The translations under genes were made by a program, and so were the position numbers. Of a stretch of DNA of 64,000 nucleotides, positions 1 through 16,155 are shown in pieces; position 1 is the stretch's first letter, and every line of letters starts with the position of its first letter. The notes beneath the pieces were generated by a model that did no database searches, was not told the origin of the DNA, and was given only the letters and a program-made list of their open reading frames with translations. The DNA comes from Litomosoides sigmodontis (lineage: Eukaryota > Nematoda > Chromadorea > Rhabditida > Onchocercidae): the NCBI GenBank assembly GCA_963070105.1, contig OY718806.1, forward strand, positions 10,194,190 through 10,258,189, given 5' to 3'.

Positions 1-1914
1 TCGAACCACTGCTTTCACCAGCATGAACGGTACGATGAATACCTCGTCTAGCTGCTTCCTGAAATGCGGTCAGGAATTTTTATTATACATCATATTATTT
101 TTGATCTCTACGGTGTCATAGCTTCCAGATCTGTGAGTATTTACCTAAGTTCCTACAGTTCCTGCAGTTAATCACCCAATTGTATTAAAAATCATATTTG
201 AATAAACCTGAAAAAGTTCCGATACACTTGGAGGATATTGTTCATCAGCTCCCAGTGAGCATCCTGCTATATCAATGCCAACAACTCCATCATTTGAGAA
301 ATTAGTTGCTAAATCAATCAATCAGTGAAATATTGATAACAATAATTGAAGGGACACATGAAACGTTCAATCAACAAATCACCAGAGAAAATCAATATAC
401 GAACCAAGCTCAAGAACTTCATCATTCCAATCATGAAATCCATGAATGCAACACAGAATTGAGCGTCCTTTCACACCGAATTCTTTTTCACCACGAAGCA
501 GACCTCGTCTCACCGCTTCAACAACACCTCGAGGGTCAAGCTAAAAATCTGCTAATTTCTTATTTCTAATTAAAATTCTTGCCGATGCAAAGGTCATTTA
601 TCAGTGGTCAGTGGTATGACAAAGCATCGGAGTACTATCAGTGATCCCGATCAACGCCCATCCACCAACATCCATTCAAATTGTCTGCCGAATTAACCAA
701 CTTGATTTTTTAGCCGTTAGAGAAGTTTGAAATTTAAATTGCAAATCATATCTTAAAAGAAATTATCAGAATAGGAAGAGGTCGCAGCCGCTTTCCGTCA
801 TCACAACTAATCATCAATTAATTATTAGCTCACTTCGCCTTTCGCCGTGTAAACTCCATATTTCGAATTTGCAGCTGTATTTTTCACCGTATTACATAAC
901 AGATGTGGTGAATATCGCGCTTCAAAATACACAACACCATTTAGCGCCTCATCCTCACACAATTCATATGCCACTCGTTCAATAGCATCGTTATCACCTC
1001 TAGAAATTTTAATTAAATTTCCGAAATTCCTTAAAACAAAACAGGATTGCTACTTCTGTTGCATTGCATAAAAGGCAATTATCTATTGCACTATGTCCTT
1101 GAAATGTTGACGAACTTCTTGTTTTGTTGTTGTTGAGAAATTCCTCCACCAAATCAACTTCGAAACGTTAACTTTTAACAATAAAAAGGAAAAAAAATAT
1201 TGATTAACGACGAACGCAAGAACAGGAAGAAATAAATCAAATGGTTCCAGCATTTTGGCTAAATTTGATGGCTCACGAGTAACAACAACATCTCGTACTT
1301 CATCAGTTGTCTTAGCCCCTTTTAAATCGATCTTCTTTTCTCTGAAAAATTCCAATTCTCGTCTTTTTCCAAAAGTAAAATGCATGTGTGAGTAGGATAA
1401 TCAATGAAATTTAATTATTTGACAATGAATTGGTTAAGCGCATTTGAAGCAAATGCCAAACGGTAAATAGTCGCGCCGCCTGGACGTTTAATATATTCAT
1501 TACCCAAAAATTTACAGCAAAATTGATCTGGCTGGTTTTACTAAGCCATGCTCATCATATTCGAGCTGACAAATAAATGATTGTGGTGATAGGACTAGAC
1601 GGTAATCAGCCTGCCGATGAAATATGTGAGAGAGGAAAAAGAAACACTTGTGGAAATTTACATCGAAAGGTCAAGCAAAGTTTGATGGCGTATAGCACCG
1701 TCCAGATGTAAATGCAATTCGACCTAAAAAAGAAGAAATAAGACATTTAAAATTATAAAAATTTTAAAATAATGAAAAAAAGGGAAAAAATAGCAAATCA
1801 ATATTTGAAATTAACAACACATATTGAAAGTTCCAAAATTCATTCTATGATTACTTTTGGAAAATCAAATTGTTTACGCAATTCATCACTTGTCGCCTTT
1901 GACATGCCAACCAT
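1..1914 (-). CDS. ADA: Adenosine deaminase, 5' part (C-terminus beyond window start)
   Basis: Purine salvage enzyme: hydrolytic deamination of adenosine/deoxyadenosine to inosine. Exons on the minus strand: 1914-1855, 1723-1662, 1362-1216, 999-888, 540-405, 308-208, 58-1; phases close at every junction and about 225 residues are present. Seen: zinc-binding HxH in VELHLHLDG (residues 21-29), the DEVRDVV...REPSNLAKMLEPF block in exon 3, RYSPHLL in exon 4, EFGVKGRSILCCIHG in exon 5, VVGIDIAG in exon 6, and the catalytic HAGE (H218, E221) in exon 7, just before the sequence ends. These correspond in order to human ADA H15/H17, H214 and E217. The start ATG lies a few bases behind TTATTTTCAG (about 1931), a plausible trans-splice site. 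The exon 3 acceptor (AAAAAG) is weak. The C-terminal HxD and Asp-Asp metal/catalytic residues must lie outside the window. An ADA-related growth-factor type is less likely because no signal peptide is visible. Confidence 0.93.
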
Positions 1915-3018
1915 TTTTCTTTCGTTGCTGAAAATAACAAAAGAAGATGAAATTTTGAAGTGATCTGAAATTACGAATATCAGCACTTCATTACTGTTAG
2001 TGAGGTTAATATAGACGCAAAACAGGTTAAAAGTACACTACCTACTTATCACATACACCTAGCCATAGTGAGTATGTGTGTTACAGAAGGTCAAATGTTG
2101 CTGTATGTTTGCAGAAGTAGACAATCATACAAATTGAAAAGGAAGGGAATCAAAAAAAAAGAAAAAGAAAAAGAAAGGAAAAACTGGTAATATCTCCGCC
2201 CGATCAATTCAACTAATAAATCATTCATTCAATTCATCATTTCCTGTTTCACTCCGATCATTTCACTCCTAACCTTTCTTATTGTATGCATTGAGGTAGC
2301 GAAGTACTGCAATGATAAGAGAAGAGTTAAGAGATACTGCGAGAAACTTTTAATTGAGCAAACCTCAAAGAATGAATAAGTGGAACTGTTTGCACATCGG
2401 TGATTATTGTACGCATACATGCAATAACGATTTTATCTTTTTTTCTTTCCATCATACTCAGTTTTTTTTTTCGTTGAAATGATTCATGTGATATTTGCAT
2501 GATTCATTACACTTTTAAATTTACGAAAAAGAAATGAATTTTTTCACAGAAGATTAAAACTGACGAGAGAATAAATTTGAAAAAACGTTTGAGAGAAAGA
2601 AAATTACTTGCAATAAACATAATGGCGGAGCATGTTGACACAAATTCATTTGAAACACTAATGATATGCGAGCAGAAATATTTACACACTGTCAAAGCTT
2701 CGGAATTTTCGATGCAAATAAATTATCTCGTCGAATGGATTGATTTTCTCTTCCTTTTTTTTCTTTCAAACATTTTTAGATTAATTAATTGAAAATTCAC
2801 GCAAACAACTAACACAAATACTTGTTAAATTTAACAAAATTTTTTGAATTTCACAACAGTGCACATCGTTCACGACCACATATGCGCAATAGGAATCGAT
2901 GCTAACGCGCAAGAAATGTATGCTACGTAAAAGTCAACAATGAGCTGCAACATTTCTTTGATGGGCTCCCCTCTGAAAATCAATTTTACAATTTCGATTT
3001 CATTCATTCCATTTAATT

Positions 3019-3243
3019 CTATTTCCTAACAATCATTCCTTTCAATGAATCATCACAGTAAAGAAAATTTCGCTTGATATTTGGAGCAGACTTAAATAAA
3101 ATAAACCATTTAGCATGACGACGAAGGACATTTGTCCTTGTAGAAGTGACAATTTCATCAATATCATCCATATCTAACACTGCACACCTCACGACTCCCT
3201 CCCTCTTCATGCCTTCATTTCCTTCCCTTCTCATCATTTTCAT
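3019..3243 (-). CDS. Possible small protein or exon, unrecognised
   Basis: A 74-codon frame opens with a run of ATG, AGA and GAA codons, passes an acidic core (LDMDDIDEIV) and ends in a basic tail (MIVRK). Its codons favour purines in the first position, unlike nearby intergenic frames. It lies about 1.1 kb upstream of adenosine deaminase on the same strand. No domain is recognised, no signal peptide is seen, and the start has no clear trans-splice acceptor. The GA-rich 5' end may be simple sequence. Could equally be chance. Confidence 0.2.
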   Translation of the reverse strand: MKMMRREGNEGMKREGVVRCAVLDMDDIDEIVTSTRTNVLRRHAKWFILFKSAPNIKRNFLYCDDSLKGMIVRK

Positions 3244-4720
3244 CCATCACGCATAATATTTCTCTTCCATCTTCGTCGTCCTCGTCAAGTAGTGCTAGAG
3301 TGGAAGCTTACAGTTGAAAGCACTCCCTTCTTCATGCAAACAACGATTGGAGTTTGAACTATTTCAAAAGTATGGTTGGTTTGTGAATGAAATAATTTGA
3401 TGAGATCATTTGTAAGTTTTGCAAACTTTTCAACTTATCATTTGTTTGATTTAATGAAAATAAAAGAAAAAAAAGGGATTAAAAGTGAAGATGTTAGATT
3501 TAGTATTAACCATTCACTTCATGCTCAACAATGTAAACATAAATTGATGCATCCTGTAACTTTCATCGTTTAAAATAATTTAAAAAGAAAACGAGGAAAT
3601 TTCAACAATTGTAATATTTGCACTTTTCTAAATTTTAATTTCATTTATGTGCAATTCAGGCAACAGTTCATCAATCTCCATAACCTTTTTCCAAAAATTT
3701 CTAATTACCGTGCATTACTTCGCATTTAATTCAAATCCAATCTTCACTTCCACAGAGCTTTTTGTTCCTCAAAGTAGTTTTTGCAACGAAATAATTAATT
3801 ACTTCGTATTTCAGTGATTGCATTCATTGGAAATTTGAAGTTATTTTCAACAGCCACATTTTACAACGGAATAGAAACCAGTTTTACAGTTACAAACGAA
3901 ATAATTGAATTTTTATTTCTTATTTTATTATGCAGCAAATTACATCGATTATCGTTTTCTGATTCCCTTGTGATGGATGTGCGGCACGTATCAAACTGTA
4001 ACAATTCATTTCATCCTTTTCCATTACTTTTTCCCTTTCTCTTCCTTCACTTACGTTTGTTCGCGTGCGACAGAAGGACAGTCAGTCATCCTTGGCCGGA
4101 AGGAGAAAAAAAAGATGAGAACGATAAATGAACATTCCTTCATTCCTCTCAATTTCAATTCCATTAGATAAAAGATTTACTCCAAGTCATTGAACCTTCC
4201 GAAAACACTTCCGGAACTCTGTGCAAGACGCTGCTATTTGACTGAATGAATTTTCACGGTAACTAACCACACATCCCCTTCTCAAAGGTCCAATTTATTC
4301 CCAGTGCATAAATTCTGCGTTATTTACATAATATGCTTCTTCAAGTGTGTGCGTGCGTCTGTGCGTACGTGTGTGTGCGTGTGTGCGTGTGTGTGTTAGA
4401 ATAAACAAAAGGAAAAGGAAGTATGTTTTCTTCACCAATTTCTAAAATCCAAAAAGATTTGCTTACTACGAAGAAGGAATATTACAGGGAAGAAATTTCA
4501 GTTGTCCTTTTTTTTTGCTTCTTCCTCTTTTAAATTGGATTAGTAGTGCGCTGTAGTGGTAACTAAACTAGCAGTGGAATATAGTAACTGGTAGTTTTCA
4601 GGTTTTCACTCAACCTAAGAATGATGCATCCTTAGAGTAGAAGCTTTAATCCTGCCGCTGCTAGCCTTCCAGTTACGCCTAGATGTTTTAGTGTATGTGT
4701 ATGCATGCATGTACGTTTGC

Positions 4721-4721
<1 letters not shown>

Positions 4722-4751
<30 letters not shown>

Positions 4752-4791
4752 CGTGTGGTGTGTGTGTATGTGTGTGTGTGTGTGTTCGTGT

Positions 4792-4850
<59 letters not shown>
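4722..4850. repeat. (GT)n microsatellite
   Basis: About 129 bp of GT dinucleotides, broken twice by the same TCGTGTGG interruption (near 4751 and 4785), which suggests a duplicated segment inside the array. Purine-pyrimidine alternation makes it a Z-DNA candidate. The CV-rich and HT-rich peptides it encodes on the two strands are artefacts. Confidence 0.97.
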
Positions 4851-4851
<1 letters not shown>

Positions 4852-7800
4852 AGTGTCCGTGTGCGCATCACATCGTACAAATCGCTTATCTCTCTTCTCT
4901 GAATTTCATTTCAACTTTCCTCCTCCTCTTTTATTTTTGTTTCGTGAATTTCTGTTTAAACGACTCAATGTCTCTACGGATATTTTTTCCCCTCATTTCT
5001 TTGATGTCCTCGTGAGTTTTCTATGATCGTTTATCATTCGTTTCATTTTAATTTATCATTAATTATGCATGGCTTCACTGATATTACTTCATTATTGATT
5101 AACACGGTTGAAGGATTTTGCCGGTTCACTTTGCTCGTTTCACTCTCATTTGCATTTAATGAGGAAAACAATAAATGAGTAAAAGCAATAGAAAATGAAA
5201 AAGGAAGAAAAAAAGACGAATTTAACTCGTCTAAAACTGTTGGAAATTAATTATAAACTGTGAATTGCGCTTGTTATTTTAAATGGAATTATTTTTCTTT
5301 TATTCGCTAATGGATTATTTTTGTTGTCTCATTTTCCCGCGAGGGTCATTTTTTTATGTTTGAGATGAGCAAGCTGTTGTCCCGCGAGAAATTCATTTCA
5401 TTTTCCTTTTTTCGCTTTTCTTTTTTATTCTCTCCAAATGCAGCAATCGATTTTGTAATTGATAATCAATTAATAAACTGAAATTTAAAAAATTCACTTT
5501 AAAAGTTTAAAATTTTTAGTTTTTTCATTTTCATAAATACATCGGAATGAAACGAACTGAGAATATTTTTCACTAAAGATTGAAATTTGTTTTGTTTTTC
5601 ATGTTCAGTTTCTTTTTCAAAAAGCATCAAACCAAAATGAAAGGGAAAATATTCGTTAGGTGTGAGAGCTTTTTCTTCAATAGTTTCTCTTTTTTTTTCT
5701 TTATCTTTCACCATTTTATCCTATTTATCTCTCCTCTTCGCTTAACGCCCATCTTTTGTTTTTTTTTTGTTTCGTTTTATTGTTTTTCGCTCTTCCCACC
5801 CCTTTCCTAACTCTATTTATGGTACGAAAGTTGAAAATGGATAAATTGATAAAAGTTAAACTAACTCTAATTGATGAAAATTAGGTTGGGAAAATAGGAT
5901 CGGAGTTTCATGTCAACATCATCATACTCTCTCTCTCTCTCTCCCCTCAACTCCTTGTCAAACGGACTAACTCTCAAAGTCTCTTTAAATTTTATTACTT
6001 TAGATTGTTCCTAAAACACTGCTAAGTAAAAACAATCTGTTTTCCATTTTCCTTCTTGTTAAGAAGTAATCTTCAGTTATTCACATCCAGTTCTATTGTA
6101 CAATTTTTCCTACGCTTCATACTGCAGCTATTTTCCTTCCATTCAGCTCTTTACTTTTACGTAATTTTTTTTCTAAAATGTTTTACGTATTATTTCATAA
6201 ATTATTTTTTTTTTATTTTAACAAAAATAATTTGATAATATTGCAGAAATACTGTGATACCGTAGTAATGGCTACCTATAGTAACGAAGCGCTCATAGCG
6301 TACGTCACTCTCATTCATTTGATATTCAATTTTATTCTTCATAATTAGCAATTCTTCTTCATTCCATCCCTTCATTTTCTCTCATTTCGAAATTATGAAA
6401 TTTTTCTTTTTTGAAATTGAAAGTGCTCTCCATTTGTTCAAAGTACTCCAACCATTCTTTTTTAAATTTACGAGGAATATTTATGAATTTCCCTCAGACG
6501 ATTGATAATTGATTATTTGTTGTCGAAATGGACAAAAAAAGCTAAACTTCGTCCTTTCGTTTCGACAAACTTTTTTTTATAAATGAATGGCTCGTTTTGT
6601 TTTGCTTCGTTTCTTTCCTTTTTTTTGGAGGAATCAAAAAAAGTTGTTTGAATTCTTCAACATAAGTAGTACTCTTCGATAGGAATGCCTTGATTGTTTC
6701 AGTTTTCCTGCCCTTCGAATGTTTCATCTTATCGGCAGCACTTTACATTTAAAATTTAATTTATGCTTGTTGCATTATATTATTCTAAATTAATGTGTAC
6801 AAATATAATTCTGAAAAGTTTTCAAATTTTAACGCCTTTTTTTGCTTATGCAATTAGATAATAAAGAATTAATTTCATAAATCATTATCTGTGAAAAATA
6901 ATCTAAATTTGCTAAAGGAAACGAGTTAAACGAGTGTGATTGGGTTGTAAATATTCTTCTCGTTTATATCAAAAATTTAAAGCAAAAAAATGAGATGGCA
7001 AAGGAAATGGGAAAAAAAGAATTAAGCCTAAACAAGGGAAGCAAGCAGCATAATGAACAATGATGAGGTGAATGATGAAAATGCGGCATGCAATCGATGA
7101 AGGAAATTTTCATTATTTTTTTCTCCAAATTATGAAAGATAGAAGCGATGCTATCAGACACGCTGTCAATGAAATAATCAAATTAATTAATGCCTTTATT
7201 TTCATTTCATATATTAGTGGCGGCTTATTTTTTCGCTATAATCTTTTTTAGCTTAAAAATTGAAAATATCTAAAGTCTTTTCTGAAAATTTGTGACGAAA
7301 AATTTTTATGTATTCGGCAATATTATTCCAAAAACAAGTAGAAATACTAATAGCATATGAAATGAGTTACAACATTTAAGTATTAGTTTCTAACTTCTAA
7401 TTCTACATCGCTTCCCTATTTCTAAATTCATATTATTTGACAAACTTATTCAAGCAATAAGAAGCTTTTATGATCACCAAAAACTGAATGAAGAAAATTT
7501 GTGATGAGTTTTGATGTAAAAGGAAATTAATGCATAATAAGTTTTTTTTAATCTTTTTTCCTCGAATTTTCCCTTATTCCTTTTGCTTATTGTAATATCA
7601 TACTACTTAGCGAACACAGTGGCATAAAAAAAAATTTTTCTAAATAATTAAAATGAAAAGGAATTAATTAGTAGTGATGGATCTTCCTCATTTTCATTTA
7701 ATCAACTGGAAAACATGTTTTCATGCTGCTGATCAATTCAATCCACCCAACAATAATTGTTGCCATGACGCTGCTTCCTACATTTCATTCAGTTTTCACA

Positions 7801-8157
7801 ACCTCAGCCGTGCACATACATGCCTTTCAACTTTTGGCAACCTTTTCAGCGATCATAGCTTAAATTTTCTTTTTGCTTGTTTTCTCTTTTCTGTTCACTT
7901 TTTTCGCTGCTAACTCTTGCGTGATCAATATCATGTAGCGCCACATTCCACACAATCAAGTTATGAAGGAAAGTGAACATTTCCTGAAAGTCAAGAAAAA
8001 TGGAAAAAATTTGACTTTACGACTGCACGCATCTTTTCCCTGCGAAGAAATACATTCGTAAAAAATGCAGTGAGGTTATCATTAAGATGTGGCTTTTTTT
8101 CAAAACAAAAATGGTTATTGGGATTTCTTCAATGCTAAGGATATCATTGAATGTAAG

Positions 8158-9835
8158 CATTAATAATAATAATTAGTAATAACAATAATTAGTAATAACA
8201 ATAATTAGTAATAACAATAATTAGTAATAACAATAATTAGTAATAACAATAATTAGTAATAACAATAATTAGTAATAACAATAATTAGTAATAACAATAA
8301 TTAGTAATAACAATAATTAGTAATAACAATAATTAGTAATAACGATAATTAGTAATAACAATAATTAGTAATAATAATAATTAGTAATAATAATAATTAG
8401 TAATAATAATAATTAGTAATAATAATAATTAGTAATAATAATAATTAGTAATAATAATAATTAGTAATAATAATAATTAGTAATAATAATAATTAGTAAT
8501 AATAATAATAATAATAACTAGTAATAATAATAACTAATAATAACTAGTAATAATAATAATTAGTAAATTAGTAATAATAATAATTAGTAAATTAGTAATA
8601 ATAATAATTAGTAATAATAATAATTAGTAATAATAATAATTAGTAATAATAATAATCAGTAATAATAATAATTAGTAATAATAATAATTAGTAATAATAA
8701 TAATTAGTAATAATAATAATTAGTAATAATAATAATTAGTAATAATAATAATTAGTAATAATAATAATTAGTAATAATAATAATTAGTAATAATAATAAT
8801 TAGTAATAATAATAATTAGTAATAATAATAACTAGTAATAATAATAATTAGTAATAATAATAATTAGTAATAATAATAATTAGTAATAATAATAATTAGT
8901 AATAATAATAATTAGTAATAATAATTAGTAATAATAATAATTAGTAATAATAATAATTAGTAATAATAATAATTGGTAATAATAATAATTAGTAATAATA
9001 ATAATTAGTAATAATAATAATTAATAATAATAATTAGTAATAATAATAATTAGTAATAATAATAATTAGTAATAATAATAATTAGTAATAATAATAATTA
9101 GTAATAATAATAATTAGTAATAATAATAATTAGTAATAATAATAATTAGTAATAATAATAATTAGTAATAATAATAATTGGTAATAATAATAATTGGTAA
9201 TAATAATAATTAATAATAATAATTAATAATAATAATTAATAATAATAATTAATAATAATAATTAATAATAGTAATTAATAATAATAATTAATAATAATAA
9301 TTAATAATAATAATTAATAATAATAATTAATAATAATAATTAATAATAATAATTAATAATAATAATTAATAATAATAATTAATAATAATAATTAATAATA
9401 ATAATTAATAATAATAATTAATAATAATAATTAATAATAATAATTAATAATAATAATTAATAATAATAATTAATAATAATAATAATTAATAATAATAATT
9501 AATAATAATAATTAATAATAATAATTAATAATAATAATTAATAATAATAATAATTAATAATAATAATTAATAATAATAATTAATAATAATAATTAATAAT
9601 AATAATTAATAATAATAATTAATAATAATAATTAATAATAATAATTAATAATAATAATTAATAATAATAATTAATAATAATAATTAATAATAATAATTAA
9701 TAATAATAATTAATAATAATAATTAATAATAATAATTGATAATAATAATTGATAATAATAATTGATAATAATAATTAATAATAATAATTAATAATGATAA
9801 TTAATAATAGTTAATAATATTAATTAATAATAGTA
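8158..9835. repeat. Composite AT-rich minisatellite, three unit types
   Basis: About 1.68 kb of tandem repeats in three consecutive blocks. Block 1 (about 8170-8390) is a 16-mer, AATAATTAGTAATAAC. Block 2 (about 8390-9200) is the same 16-mer with the last C changed to T, plus scattered variants (ACTAG, short units near 8520-8600). Block 3 (about 9200-9790) is a 13-mer, AATTAATAATAAT. The right edge decays into irregular TAA/GATAA sequence. The units are clearly related, so the array records stepwise change from one end to the other. It lies between the adenosine deaminase and calmodulin-like genes, outside any exon. Confidence 0.95.
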
Positions 9836-9942
9836 ATAACAAAAAATTAATAACAAAAATAATAATGGAAAGTAATAATAATGATAATAATAAGAATAAT
9901 AATGATGATAACAATAATATTAATTAATAAAATGAGTAAATC

Positions 9943-10448
9943 TCATCCTTCCAAATTTAATCTCTCACCGAATAATTTACCGGATAATTTTAGGATTAGA
10001 AATATATACTTCCTCATTTCCGCCTCACTAGACATACTTTCATATTCTCTTGGGGTTAATTGTAATACCTCCCTCATCTCACGCTTTTTATTCATAATTT
10101 CAAAAAGCTGCACTTCACTTTGTTCATATTTCTTTAAAAGCTTAACGCTGAAGCTACGAGCCTACTTCTTCTCCCCACTACAAATCACCGTAATGCCGTC
10201 GACTGTTACGAAATTCCCGTCCTTCTACGCTGTCGCAGCTTCCAAAATGACGAATTACTAAATAACATTCCATGAAATGGGTACGGATGTCAGTTGACTT
10301 ATTACCGGGCCTTTTACGCTTAGTCTTCTTCTTCCATCAAAAGATTTTCAAGCATCGATGACCAGTCTAATTCGATACTTTTTCTTCTTTCGCCATTTTC
10401 ACAAATTTTGTTCATCGACAAAAACTGTTTTTCATTCTCCGTCTTCAT
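9943..10448 (-). pseudogene. Decayed coding segment, family unrecognised
   Basis: Three overlapping minus-strand frames look coding by composition but cannot be joined by legal introns. (a) 10448-10320: 42 codons, acidic end LLMEEED. (b) About 10334-10178: begins with a basic patch (KKKTKRKRPGNK) and reads on to GREFRNSRRHYGDL. (c) About 10224-9943: VDGITVICSGEKK, an in-frame TAG at 10162-10164, then a helical acidic/basic stretch (EIMNKKREMREV) to a TGA at 9943. Reading runs a to b to c by two frame changes and one stop. The only GT...AG pair spanning that stop is 18 nt, too short to be an intron. The simplest reading is a broken gene copy; an unknown gene with a last exon at 10147-9943 is the alternative. 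No domain was recognised. Confidence 0.4.
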
Positions 10449-10853
10449 TTTTGCTATGAATTACAGTGTTATGTGCATCAATCATTTCATCGACATTTTT
10501 TTCTTCTTATTTTAAGTTTTATAAACATTTTTTTGGACTGACTTTAATGTAAATAACCGAAAGTTTTGAAGGAGAAATTAGCAGCGCCATTTCTTTCCCA
10601 TTTTTTGTACGTTCACTTAAACAAGTGATTTTAAGGAAGGATTTGATTGCAGAATATTTTGTTCTTGTTTTCACCCAATTTAGGCAAAAAATAAAACATG
10701 AGTGATTGAAATGAAAATTGCTCCGTCAAGTGATTAGTGTGCATTTAACTAAGCCGACATGAACAACAAACTGAGAGCGCTTTCAGTAATGGAGACAAAT
10801 GGATAAGGACACGTAAAACTGGAGAGATTGCGGCTTCCGGATTATTTTCAGTG

Positions 10854-14658
<3,805 letters not shown>

Positions 14659-14865
14659 CGTAAATGACGAAAATTCACGGTTTGTTTCCCAAAGTTCGCG
14701 ACCGGCAATCTCAATTTGTATCCAACACACAAACATATCGCTCAATTTCAATAGCATTGTGAAACAGACAACACCAAAAGAAAAAAATTCCTATTTGTTT
14801 GTACATCTAATTCATGTATTTCATTCCTTGCTCAGGAATTTCACTGCGGTATAACGTGAGGATAG

Positions 14866-15357
14866 TTATACCGGCTTAATTTTATCTTTTACATTTGTTA
14901 AAATATATCTATCTATACGTGTATTATTTTCGGAAATTTCATGACCAAATAATGCGAGGAAATTTAAATCATTTGCAAATTTTGCTGGTAATTTACTTAG
15001 AAAAACAAAGAAAAAAGGTGAGTGTTAGCACAGGCGAGTAATTGATAAATGGTCATAGAATTCAATAAAAAGAGCGGGGAGGATAATTTACTTCAAATTT
15101 CCAAATATTTCCTCTAACAATGAAAAATTTAACCAAAAAGTTATTAAAAAACCAGCCATAATTGAAATGCTACATTTGTCGATGTACGTTTCCTGTTTCT
15201 GTTGTACCAGGATGACCGCAAACACAATCATAATCAGAAAGGATAGTAGCGAAACTTCGTCATCCATGTTGAATCGGAATGACGAAAGTTTGTCATGATT
15301 TTTTGATTCAATATCCAAAGCGGATTTTTTAAATTTTAATTTCGAGCTTGCGGTCAT
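14866..15357 (-). CDS. Small two-pass membrane protein, unrecognised
   Basis: Two exons, 15357-15092 and 14995-14866, joined phase 2 (AA|T) across a 96 bp intron (GTAAAT...CTAAG); 131 residues. The ATG follows GTGTAGCAG (about 15371) by 13 bases, a plausible trans-splice site. Layout: a basic/polar N-terminus (1-33), hydrophobic segment 35-51, a short charged loop with Cys62, second hydrophobic segment about 63-81, then a polar tail ending DKIKPV. The pattern GFLITFWLNFSLLEEIFG in segment 2 faintly recalls KRTCAP2-type oligosaccharyltransferase subunits, but this is not enough to assign it. The 3' end faces the calmodulin-like gene 207 bp away. It starts about 800 bp downstream of the LARP7-like stop on the same strand, so an operon is possible but not shown. 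Confidence 0.7.
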
Positions 15358-16155
15358 TCTTCCCGATTAACTGCTACACAGATCTCATATATTTATGAAC
15401 TCCGTATAACTTTGTACACTGTACTGCCTCATCTAAACGGATTGCAAGTAAAATAATACCTTTCATTTCTTTATTAGGATTCACGAAATCACCACTGGAT
15501 TCGAGTGGATAAAGTTTGCACAAGAAACGGAGCATATTTCATGTTTAAAATCTCCGAACCCATGCTAGTAAGCACAAGTCCAAAAGTCAGATGTCCGAAA
15601 ACGTTAAAAGTTATTTACATAAATCTGTATGGTTCATTGTGCAATAGTAAAAGTTGCGGTGTTTTTAAGCGATGTTACTGTGTTCTATCGTTTCTAGGCA
15701 TTTTCCTCATTGATCACTATTTTTCTATGGGAGTTTAGTGTATTACATGAATATCATTTGTTTAGGTCTTTTCTGCAGTAAAAATTTGTACAATAACAAT
15801 GTTTCGTAAGACCAGTTTTATTTAACATACTGAGAATGTTAACCGTTGGAAGTAACCGGATATATAACTCGCGATAATTCTCACATAATTAAGATTAGAA
15901 TCATTACAAGTGCAATTTTAAATTCGAAACGAATTTTGAACTCGCAGTTAAAATACAGCACGGATTAAGAACTATTTTATACAGCCAAAACCATCTGCGT
16001 AATTAAAATATACAAAATCATGCAACGATCATTAGACGTTCTGAAAATCGTAAATTCCGAGTACTTATAAAATCATGTACACATTATCTCATGCTCCTAA
16101 GTGAAAAAAGTAAAGGAAAAGAAAAAACTCAAAAAGTAACTTCAAGCACAACAAA
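15358..16155. other. Spacer between LARP7-like 3' end and small membrane-protein gene
   Basis: Contains the presumed 3' UTR of the LARP7-like gene, with an AATAAA on the minus strand at 15822-15817. A short frame (plus strand, 15505-15738) shows no domain or splice sites and is not called. Confidence 0.5.

Larger units (their letters stand above)
1915..8157. other. AT-rich intergenic stretch, no supported gene
   Basis: Low-complexity AT-rich sequence between the 5' end of adenosine deaminase and the tandem array. It holds a GT microsatellite (4722-4850), a shorter imperfect GT/GC-GT run near 4344-4396 and poly-pyrimidine runs (for example CT repeats near 5929-5942). The only open frame with a coding-like look is 3019-3243 on the minus strand, listed separately. 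Other frames here are T- or A-rich and show no splice structure or recognisable domain. Confidence 0.6.

Noticed and set aside
306..569. 87-codon plus-strand frame (NQSISEILIT...)
   Set aside because: Antisense of adenosine deaminase exons 5 and 6.
2577..2792. 71-codon plus-strand frame (MAEHVDTNSFETLM...)
   Set aside because: Briefly coding-like but runs into poly-Phe/Leu; isolated and unsupported.
4632..5026. Open frames of alternating Cys-Val or His-Thr
   Set aside because: Direct translations of the GT microsatellite.
7674..7913. 79-codon plus-strand frame beginning MMDLPHFHLINW
   Set aside because: No domain, no splice or trans-splice signal, ends in a Phe/Leu-rich run typical of T-rich DNA.
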